Positions 55,931-64,000 of a stretch of DNA of 64,000 nt are shown one piece after another (position 1 is the first letter of the stretch; the number at the start of each line of letters is the position of its first letter). A program made the translations under genes and the position numbers. The notes under the pieces are model-generated. The model was given only the letters and a program-made list of their open reading frames with translations. It was not told the DNA's origin and made no database searches. The DNA lies in the NCBI RefSeq assembly GCF_963678635.1, contig NC_087071.1:31052141-31116140 (forward strand), read 5' to 3'. Source of the stretch: Symsagittifera roscoffensis. Taxonomy: Eukaryota; Xenacoelomorpha; Acoela; Convolutidae.

Positions 55931-57817
55931 AGCCAATTGATTATTAGAGGCGGGCTTGCTAGTTATTGTTATTTGTATGAATATAATTAAGTCTTGCTCA
56001 ATAAATTAGAAAAAGTTTGCCACAATTGATTAACAAATTGATATTAAATTTTTTAAAGAAGGATCAATTGTATTAAATTGATTGTTTAAACTGACAAAAC
56101 AAAATTCTTAGATTTTTTTTGGCTCTGATCCAAATAAATGAAAAACAATGAATTACATCTGTAAATGAGTTAAATAACTAGGGAAATTGTGTTGACAGCT
56201 TTGGTAACTGGAAGCATCATAAAAATTTTGAGCTCTCCGAATAAAACAATGATAATATCTTAATTGCAAGGTTACGATTTTTGTACGCGCGGAAAATTTA
56301 GTTCTGAGTTTTCTATGAAAAATCAAAGCCAACAGTATGTGGCATAAACGAATTACAAACAGAAATCGTTTCAAATGGCTTTTCGTCTTGGCAACTCGAA
56401 AAAAAAAATTCGAATAAAAACGTTGAAAAGTGAATTGAGATTGGCAGATCCTTTTCTAATGAGTTGTTTTGTAATCAACCCTATGACTATTCAACATACT
56501 TTTCATAAAATTCATTTCCTTTGTAAATGTTCTGTTGTTTTACTCTTTTTAGAAATGGGTAATTAGACTTTTTATCTTCTTATTCTGCTTTTTCCTCTTC
56601 TTTTTTTTCTTCTTTCGTTACCATGATAATTTTTTTACCTTCTGAACATAAAATAAGATAATAACTTTGATCAACTAGAACAACCATTGAGTATGTGTTG
56701 TATTTAGTAGACAGAAATTACTTTAAATTGAACGATAATCTCCGGAGGATATTTTTATTGAATTTAGTCTGTCCTTAATTTTCCCCTAAGTAACTTTTGA
56801 AACATCAAAGGTTTTTTGAGTGGGTAAAAAGATGAAAGACGGGTATATTATTTACCTTCTGATTATGAAAAATGAAAGTGGTTGAATTGAAATGTTCAAT
56901 AAAATTGAAAGTAACCAGAAGAAAAAAAATTTATAATTATTAATAAATTTGTTTGAAAGTTTACATAACGTCTTTGTTTTAGTGTTTTTTTTGCACATTG
57001 ACACTGCTTGCCTTTTTTTCAGATTGCTAACGCAGTCTTTTTCAGATTGCTAACGCAGATTGTGACAGTCCTGAAACGGAGAATATTTTTTTACAAACAA
57101 AATTTAACGTTTGTGAATGCATTAAACTTGGAAATGGTACAAGTTTTTCGCGTTTTATGTGCATTTTTAGGTTATAAAAACCAAAAACCCAGGATTAACA
57201 AACATCACATATATTGTCAAACATATCATGCTTTCAAAATTTTAAGAAAAACAACTAAAAATTTATATTTTTTATCCAAATTACGTTAAAATTTTTGTTC
57301 TAAAAGTTTTTTCTCAATTCATCTACATAGAATGAGTTTTCGAACTTTTTTTTGATTTTTTGCTAACTTTGTGCTGACTTGTAAACTAGTTTTCAAAAAT
57401 TTTTTGTCCAAACGTTTTTGATGCTGCAACAACAGTTTAATGTCAGCTCACTTCTTCCAAACTCATGGCTCATGTTAAATGCTGGCCTCTCCTTCGGAAT
57501 ATGCAGAGCTTCTCACGTTTGAAATGTATGAGTTGGTCAACACTACCTCTGTAAAAAATTTTGATTTTGCAAGGTTACGACATTCTCAGCCATTTTTGAT
57601 ATACTTGTCAGTTTTATGATATTTTTTGAAAACACATTTTTCTGTCCTGTCTAGGCTTTTTCTTGCATGTCAAGGTTATTTGTTGCTTTTGTCAGTTTAC
57701 AGACATTCTAAATTATAAATGGTCTGTGACAGAATTGTTTAAATCATGACTTTGGCATTTTCTAACTCCCTTTTCGCAAAAATTTCTACTGGTTAAAAGG
57801 ACCAAAGTAAAAGTATA
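55931..57817. other. AT-rich stretch, no gene seen
   Basis: Short open frames (56375-56566, 57008-57289) lack recognisable motifs. A 16-nt tandem duplication, CAGATTGCTAACGCAG, lies near 57021-57058. Confidence 0.5.
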
Positions 57818-57822
57818 GAAAT
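57818..57822 (+). repeat. target-site duplication, left (GAAAT)
   Basis: GAAAT directly precedes the 5' LTR of element B and is repeated at 63674-63678. Confidence 0.85.
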
Positions 57823-58080
57823 TGTCATACCGCTACTGCAGTAGCAGTATTTGTCTATGTATGTACAACCAACCTATGGTGCTTACTCATTACTTTTATG
57901 GTATGCTCAAGGTCATAGTGAGTGATGACATTGAGAATAAGTGAGAGATCAGAGTTCGTAACACTGATCTAGCTTTCAGTAACAAAATAAAACAAAAGAA
58001 AAAGAAAACCTAAATTCAATATTTCAAATACAGTATTGAATTTTAACTTGTTTTCAACCGATATCGCAACGCATATCACA
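57823..58080 (+). repeat. 5' LTR of element B
   Basis: TGTCATACCG...CGCATATCACA. Its last base is also the A of the gag ATG. Confidence 0.97.
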
Positions 58081-60116
58081 TGGCGCAGCCAGCAGGATTC
58101 GCAGCTCAAGATAACAGAACGGATATGGGAATTCCGGTATTTTGGGCGTCAGCGAATCTAGACCCTCCGTGGCAATTCAAAATCTGGTTCGAACAATTTC
58201 TCATGGCGGTTACGGTCAAAGAAAATGTGAACCCAGAGATTGTTTTGGAAGAACCAAAAGACATATTAGAGGAACCACCACCACGCCCAGAAACACCCAG
58301 AGATGGAGAGAATGAAGATGCGAGGAACGCTAGGATTCTTAGAGATAAGCTCGCTATAGATAGAGTAGTATTGGAGAATGAAGAGAGAAAGACAAGAGAA
58401 CCACGAGTCGGACACAATGTCTTCTACAACGAAGTACAAAAGAAATTGGTATCCAGATTATTTTTGTCTTTGGGTACAGAGGGAAAGAAGAGATTCCTAC
58501 AAAAGAACCCGCATGCTGAAATATCGAAAATGACGTTCAGGGAAATTACAGATTTGGCAGAAGTCTCGTTTCAAAAGGTAAAATGTGTAAAAAAAACTTA
58601 CGAAAGATACAAGCTATTTACGAGAATGCAAGAATCTGAAGAATCTCTGGAATCATTTCACGCAGCGTTAACTGCACAAGCAGCCCGATCAGAACTGGAA
58701 GCATTGGAAAATGAAATAGTCCGAGACCTGTTTATTTCAAAAATGAAAAAAATGACATTGCAGGACACGCTGACATTCGAGACTCTAGACCCGGAAGAGG
58801 TTCTGAAAAGGGCTATAAAATTCAAACATAGCAAGTTAACCACAATGGCGTTTCAAAAGACTAATGCTGCGGCTACAGGGGGATCAAGTAGCAATTACAC
58901 CTCAGGTGTGAGAATAAAACAAGAACCTGTAATGGCAGTTCGAAATTTGTCGGGGACAACCAAGACTCCAAACAGTAGGGAATCGAATAAAAGACAAAAC
59001 AATAACAAGAATCAAAACACGAAAACAAAACCATGTAATAGATGTGGAAGGACGTTTGACCAGGGACACAGAAAAAATTGTCCAGCGATGGGGAAAACAT
59101 GTAAACACTGTGGTAAACCCAATCATTTCGCTAAAATGTGCAGATCCCAACAAGTAAGTGAAGTTGCGGAAGACTCGGAAGGATCGGTAGAGGAATGCGA
59201 TCAGATAAGTGAAAGTGTTTGGTCATGTAGTGACATTGAAGTTATGTCGGTACAAACCTATCAACCGGAAAACGAGAGAGTTTCAAAATATGTGAAAGAT
59301 CGAATCAATGAAATGAGGAACAAATCAAACGAAAAAATGTTACGAGTTCAGAAAATAGATTCGATTCGCGATCCAACATTGAATCGTGTAAAATCACTAA
59401 AGGCCATGGTACGAATAGATAACCAAATAATTCAATTAACAGTGGACACAGGAAGTCCAGTTTCATTTCTCAACTGGGCAACAACGAAGGAAATTATGGA
59501 AAAATCAAACAAAGTAAGAATCATTCCGTCAGATAAACTGATTTTACAAACCAAATTCGTGGACTACAACAAACAACCGATCAGTATACTGGGAGCCCTA
59601 AAGACCAATCTGAGGTCAGCGGGCTGGGAGGTAAAGGGCGCCACCTTTCTGGTATCAGAACGAAAGACCAGATGTATCATGGGACTAGACTTGCAAGGAC
59701 AAGTGGGAATAGTTACATCACAAAAACCAGCGCCCAAGGAACTCACCAGGTTTGACGTGCTCATGTGCGAGCAGTCAGAAGGTTGGAAAGAAAAATTTTT
59801 CACTCAATTTAAAAACTTATTTGAAAGACAAGGTATTTCAACAAATCACATTGTCAGTTCAAAATTTAAATATCCATTATGTCCGATTCAAGAAAAGGGG
59901 AGAACAATCCCAATTCACATACAAGATAAAGTCGAAAAAGAAATCGAGAAGTTGTTGACAGAAGGTCATATAACAAAACTTGATAAACGTACAAGTGATT
60001 GCTTTATCGCTCCGATTGTGATAACAGTACAGAAAGACGATTCAATAAAATTGGCAATGGACGCGAAACCAATCAATAGACAATTGTTCAAAAAAAATAC
60101 CAAATGCCGAATGTAG
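58080..60116 (+). CDS. gag-pol: gag, protease and N-terminal RT of element B (truncated by frameshift)
   Basis: ATG formed by the last LTR base plus TG of the primer site; in frame through gag, the earliest ATG and consistent with family design. Order: N-terminal domain (MAQPAGFAAQDNRTD), capsid (ESLESFHAALTAQAA near 58640-58690), basic spacer, two zinc knuckles (about 59035-59142), protease VDTGSPVSF (59442-59468), then RT fingers HITKLDKRTSDCFIAPIV. There is no stop or shift between gag and pol. The frame ends at 60116 after a 1-nt deletion in an A-run near 60090, where A reads AGAAACAAA. This gives a 678-codon protein with complete gag and protease but only the start of RT. Strong codon-level conservation with A shows recent selection on the family. 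Confidence 0.92.
   Translation: MAQPAGFAAQDNRTDMGIPVFWASANLDPPWQFKIWFEQFLMAVTVKENVNPEIVLEEPKDILEEPPPRPETPRDGENEDARNARILRDKLAIDRVVLENEERKTREPRVGHNVFYNEVQKKLVSRLFLSLGTEGKKRFLQKNPHAEISKMTFREITDLAEVSFQKVKCVKKTYERYKLFTRMQESEESLESFHAALTAQAARSELEALENEIVRDLFISKMKKMTLQDTLTFETLDPEEVLKRAIKFKHSKLTTMAFQKTNAAATGGSSSNYTSGVRIKQEPVMAVRNLSGTTKTPNSRESNKRQNNNKNQNTKTKPCNRCGRTFDQGHRKNCPAMGKTCKHCGKPNHFAKMCRSQQVSEVAEDSEGSVEECDQISESVWSCSDIEVMSVQTYQPENERVSKYVKDRINEMRNKSNEKMLRVQKIDSIRDPTLNRVKSLKAMVRIDNQIIQLTVDTGSPVSFLNWATTKEIMEKSNKVRIIPSDKLILQTKFVDYNKQPISILGALKTNLRSAGWEVKGATFLVSERKTRCIMGLDLQGQVGIVTSQKPAPKELTRFDVLMCEQSEGWKEKFFTQFKNLFERQGISTNHIVSSKFKYPLCPIQEKGRTIPIHIQDKVEKEIEKLLTEGHITKLDKRTSDCFIAPIVITVQKDDSIKLAMDAKPINRQLFKKNTKCRM
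58081..58095 (+). promoter_or_regulatory. primer binding site of element B
   Basis: TGGCGCAGCCAGCAG directly abuts the LTR. TGG plus CGCAG is the type of site used with serine tRNAs by some insect Ty3/gypsy elements; the exact tRNA was not checked. It overlaps gag codons 1-6. Confidence 0.7.
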
Positions 60117-60583
60117 ATGAACTCATTGATGGGGTAAGCCAGATTGTGACTGAAAACAAAAAGGGTACGCTATATTTTTCGGTGTTAGATTTGAAATATG
60201 CGTACAGTCAATTAAAATTGGCTGCTGATACAGCTAGACAATGCAACTTCAACATTGTTGGTGGAAAAGCAACTGGAACCTACAGATTCTTGACAGGGTT
60301 CTACGGTTTAGCAGATATGCCAGCTGAATTTCAAAAGGCCATGGATAGAACCATCAACCACGCTAAAAACACATTCTGTTTTCTGGATGACATACTTATT
60401 GTGTCAGAGGGAAGTGAAATTGAACATGGAAACTTGGTAGGAGCAGTATTAAAAAAATTGGATGCGGAAAATTTGGCATTGAAACTATCAAAATGCGAAT
60501 TTTTCAAACAAGAAGTGAATTGGTTGGGTCATTATCTCTCAGAAGCAGGGGTTAGACCAAAATCACTAAAACGGAAGCGGTAA
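60092..60583 (+). pseudogene. pol: RT palm and connection of element B
   Basis: Continues RT in the next frame: MPNVDELIDGVSQIVTEN, SVLDLKYAYSQLKLAADT, GFYGLADMPAEFQKAMD and the catalytic FLDD (about 60390-60401). It is cut at 60583 by loss of one A in CCAAAAATC (A has five A, B four). The catalytic residues are intact. Confidence 0.9.
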
Positions 60584-60585
60584 TA

Positions 60586-63291
60586 AATTTGAACCCGCCG
60601 AAATCGCTTAAACAGCTAAGGTCATTCCTGGGAAGTATAAATCACTTAGCTAAATTTTTACCTAACGCAGCAAGTCTGACGGAAAAATTAGGACCACTTC
60701 TAAAAGAAGAGAATCAAAAGAAAAAGTTAAAAAACATGAAACTCCCGGTAAAAACATTTGAGTGGGGGGATGAACGCACGGTAGTATTTAATGCTATAAA
60801 AGAAGCTGTGGCAAGTATAACAAAAGTACATTATTACGATGCGACCCGAGAAACACGAGTTAAATGCGATGCTAGCCATGATGGGCTAGGGGCTACGTTA
60901 GAACAACAAAATGATGAAGGCCTGTGGGTCCCAATTTCATTCGCATCCCGATACCTAAATGCCCAAGAAAAAAAATATTCAACAAATGAATTGGAGTTAT
61001 TGGCAGTTGGTTATTGGCAGGACGACTGCATCTTGGTGAATAACCGGCTAGCAGTCCCAGTACAACTAAGACAAGCTGTCCTAAAAAGAATACATCGGGG
61101 GCATCCAGGCCAAGAGGCTATGCTGGGAGCAGCGCAATACCTGTGGTGGCCACACATGAATGAGGACATTGTGAATCTGGCAGAGGAGTGCCGTAGCTGT
61201 ACCAGATATGGTAAGAATGTAATATATCTTATTTCGAAAAATACGTCAAAACCACTGCCACTGCTCACGCAGCCAGGACAGGAAGTACAATTAGATTACG
61301 CGGGGCCCATAGAAAACCAAAAAGGAACAAAAATCTACCCTTTAGTAGCGATAGATCGATTCTCAAAATTTCCATCAGTGAAGGTTACGAAATCTACAAG
61401 TGGGAAGTGCACAGTAAAATTCTTGAGATCATATATCGACACGCATGGAGTTCCTGAATCAATTCGTTTGGACCAACTTTCAGGTTTTAAGGGGAAAACG
61501 CTAAAAAAATTCTGTTCGGAACTCAATATCGAGCAAAAATTCTGTCCGGTGGGGGACCACAGAGGTTGTGGTTTGGTTGAACGTACAATCCAAACTATAA
61601 GAAGAAGACTGGGGGTGATGATGCTCGAAGAAAATAATAAATCCATCAAATTATGTCTTAGTATTAAAATGAGAGATTTACGGTGGAACGAGCAGAAAAC
61701 CATTCAAGTATCCCCGTTTCAAGCACTTTTTGGCAGACTACCAAAAACAGAATTTAAAATTGTGAGGGATAGGTTTTTAAATGATTCTGACTATTTAGAC
61801 AAACAACACTTGGAACGCTCAGCACTGACGGCTTCTCAATTGAAACGCAGAATTGATCAGTCGAGAGAGAACCTCAAAATAGAAAGCAAGGGACAACTCA
61901 GCAGGGATACAAGCCCACTACACAAGCAGCAGCTAACATCGGACAGAGATAAAGAAAGGGCCAAAGCTCTAAAGGAGTTGTTGGAGGCGAACGCCCGATG
62001 GAACAACGAGAGAAGAGATGCGGCTAAAAAAGATATCAGAAAATTAGTGGACGAGACAGGACTACTCAATCCCGACCTTCGAAAGGAGATGATTTACTCT
62101 TGGGAGAAAGGATTTGTGGAGGACAAAGTGGAAAATCAATGTAAATCACCACCTAAAACAATACTCAGAAAGGACCCACTAAGAAAAAGCGGACAAGCAT
62201 TAACCAGACAACTAAAAGGGAAAATCGCTTCTGAAACATACTCAACAATCAAGACGTCTACTGGCTCGATTTATAGGAAATCGGATATTGCACAATCGAA
62301 AACGGTGCTGACACAAGAAAACCAGCGAAGCACGAGTAAAAGTCCATCGGTGGAACCTACAAAAAAGTTTGAGAGGATCAGTTCCCCAGAATTACTCGAG
62401 GAGCTGGGATCAGATGAAGAACTACAAGAAGAAATGGAGATCGTAGATACGATGAATCCCATAGAGCGTTTTCAAAAGAGCCAAACAATAGTGACTTCAA
62501 AAAACACAGAAGCAGGGGGAGGTCTGAGCTTGGCAGTCAAAAGAGCAAAACCTAATTTGGCGGGCCCAAAATCATCTATAGAGGAAAACGACACCAAGAA
62601 GTCGGAAAAGAACGGGAAAGAAAAGAAAAATCGAAACAAGCAGCAACAGGGGACAAGCCAAACTGCGACGGCAGTCAACCCGGAACAGGAGCAATCAACA
62701 TCAAGGCCGGAAAAAGTAGACACCAAAAATCAGTCAAGTTCTACACCGAAACCAAAACAGCGGTCAAAATTGAAATGTATTGACTCCCACACTCCCCTAG
62801 AGGACATAGTCGACACATTCCACAATTGCAATTTAGCACCGTCCGAGTGGGAGAAGTATGAAGACCAATTGCTAAAAAGAGGAGTACAGCGAGTTGCAGA
62901 CGAAATCCGAGGAAATCCCCAACAAATTTCGGAAAAAGATACAACTTTCGAACCACCACAAGGATTTTCGGACGAGTCGAGTACTGAAGAGTCGGGTATC
63001 AGACGAAGCTCCAGGCAAACGAAAAACAAGGAACCTAAACGCTTTGGAGACCCGATAAAGCATTCAATTAAAGAGATATCAGAAAATCTCACAGGGGTAG
63101 GACTTCTGAAGGAAGCACTTAAGGAATACAGAAATCAACTAAGAGATTTCAAGGATCGAAGCGATAGACCAATGGAATCAAAAGTGAGACGACTCGAAAG
63201 ACACCTCTTCATGCGAAAATTTTGGTATGCTACACTAGACGAAGGGGTTGAATGGAACCCGAGTTGGGAAATAGAGTTGGAAGAAAACTGA
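60586..63291 (+). pseudogene. pol: RT thumb, truncated RNase H fused to integrase and tail (element B)
   Basis: Open for 900 codons. RT thumb LRSFLGSINHLAKFLPN, then the RNase H start KCDASHDGLGATLE, reach NELELLAVGYWQ. At 61007-61022 the sequence jumps in frame to the integrase region DDCILVNNRLAVPVQL, skipping the rest of RNase H and the whole linker seen in A. The integrase finger (RIHRGHPGQ...CRSC), DYAGPI, SIRLDQLSGF and GLVERTIQTI keep D, D and E. The ~530-residue charged tail ends WNPSWEIELEEN. RNase H is truncated and must be inactive; integrase looks intact. Confidence 0.9.
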
Positions 63292-63405
63292 GAATTCCAT
63301 AAACTAAACCGTCAATTAACCAAGAGACTTTCCTATGAATTGAGTATGTTGAACTCTTTTTAAATAAATTATCCTACTTACGTTGTATAATTTATTTCTT
63401 CCACC

Positions 63406-63415
63406 GAGGGGGGTG
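63406..63415 (+). promoter_or_regulatory. polypurine tract of element B
   Basis: GAGGGGGGTG directly before the 3' LTR, identical to element A. Confidence 0.75.
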
Positions 63416-63673
63416 TGTCATACCGCTACTGCAGTAGCAGTATTTGTCTATGTATGTACAACCAACCTATGGTGCTTACTCATTACTTTTATGGTTTGCT
63501 CAAGGTCATAGTGAGTGATGACATTGAGAATAAGTGAGAGATCAGAGTTCGTAACACTGATCTAGCTCTCAGTAACAAAATAAAACAAAAGAAAAAGAAA
63601 ACCTAAATTCAATATTTCAAATACAGTATTGAATTACAACTTGTTTTCAACCGATATCGCAACGCATATCACA
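63416..63673 (+). repeat. 3' LTR of element B
   Basis: 258 bp. Differs from the 5' LTR at four bases (TATGGT[A/T]TGC, AGCT[T/C]TCAG and two in GAATT[TT/AC]AAC). Confidence 0.97.
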
Positions 63674-63678
63674 GAAAT
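63674..63678 (+). repeat. target-site duplication, right (GAAAT)
   Basis: Matches 57818-57822. Confidence 0.85.
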
Positions 63679-64000
63679 AAACACTTTACAAAAATGATTC
63701 ACTGAGAGAGTGCCTCCAAAATACAGCCAGCATTTCCCCACTGAACTGCAAGATCCAGTCTCTGTTTAACATGTTTAAGAGCGAGTTTCTCACCTGTCGT
63801 GTCCTTGATGCTACCTGCCAAGTCTTTGATGAATTCCATTCCGCTAAATTGTTATCCTCTTTCAAATTTGGTGACTTAGTATGGTTGTATCTTATCAAAA
63901 AGAACAAAGAAAAACATTTGTTGTAGTGAGTTAGATAGTTCTGCTGGTGACCAGGATTTACTGTTAGCACACAATATACAACATAGTTTATCCGTCATCT
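63679..64000. other. right flank, no gene recognised
   Basis: A minus-strand open frame of 94 codons (63970-63686) has no recognisable motif and no splice context that could be judged at the window edge. Confidence 0.4.

Larger units (their letters stand above)
57823..63673 (+). mobile_element. Ty3/gypsy LTR retrotransposon, element B
   Basis: Two 258-bp LTRs in direct orientation, a 5-bp target-site duplication, a primer site, gag-pol and a polypurine tract. The LTRs differ at 4 of 258 positions, so the insertion is recent. Compared with A it has lost about 1.33 kb between RNase H and integrase and has two 1-nt deletions in A-runs. It cannot make a full polyprotein as read, but its LTR, gag, protease and integrase parts are clean. 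Confidence 0.97.

Noticed and set aside
60085-60116. Programmed -1 frameshift at the A8 run in element B RT
   Set aside because: Element A reads through in one frame here with one more base, and the site is inside RT and not at a gag-pol border.

Overview
The window is AT-rich animal DNA, not bacterial. Host coding sequence is split by GT-AG introns and is heavily invaded by retroelements. The two host genes recognised, a C-type-lectin-like exon and an arylsulfatase B-type sulfatase, point to a metazoan, most likely an invertebrate. Nothing here fixes the species. No CRISPR array, rRNA, tRNA or prokaryotic operon was seen.

Layout, left to right. 1-6533: a Ty3/gypsy LTR retrotransposon (element A), cut by the window edge, with broken gag-pol and a 258-bp 3' LTR. 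6.8-9.9 kb: three degenerate copies of a ~1.15-kb repeat, one carrying a ~450-bp TTG tract. 10.0-13.9 kb: non-coding DNA with a fold-back element and a ~180-bp hairpin satellite. 13910-14239: a secreted C-type-lectin-like exon. 14.7-33.7 kb: a second, very decayed retroelement (element 1) with gag, protease, RT, RNase H and integrase remnants, an env-like glycoprotein and a further 3' ORF (ORF4). It contains a ~1.9-kb inverted duplication and a ~1.76-kb tandem duplication, and stops at a 200-N gap. 34349-44613: the last six exons of an arylsulfatase; the exons for the first half of the active site are missing. Its last intron holds a second env+ORF4 copy (element 2), partly inverted, followed by an LTR-like repeat matching the one at 14.7 kb.

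45.2-52.3 kb: a fold-back DNA element built of ATCGATTATA-type terminal inverted repeats, a 32-bp GC-rich minisatellite, and a second fold-back copy apparently split by a minus-strand Ty3/gypsy element (element C). 54.6-55.9 kb: an ~88-bp tandem repeat. 57823-63673: a near-complete Ty3/gypsy copy (element B) with 258-bp LTRs differing at 4 sites and a 5-bp target-site duplication.

A and B are one family. Their shared design is a single gag-pol frame, and in B the gag ATG straddles the LTR/primer-binding-site junction. A shows an unusually long RNase H-integrase linker, and both have a ~500-residue tail after integrase. Elements 1 and 2 are a different, env-bearing family; their conserved extra ORF, overlapping the env stop as ATGA, is the best candidate for something little described. 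All retroelement genes here carry stops, frameshifts or deletions, so none is judged functional as read, although several frameshifts lie in A-runs and could be sequencing errors.
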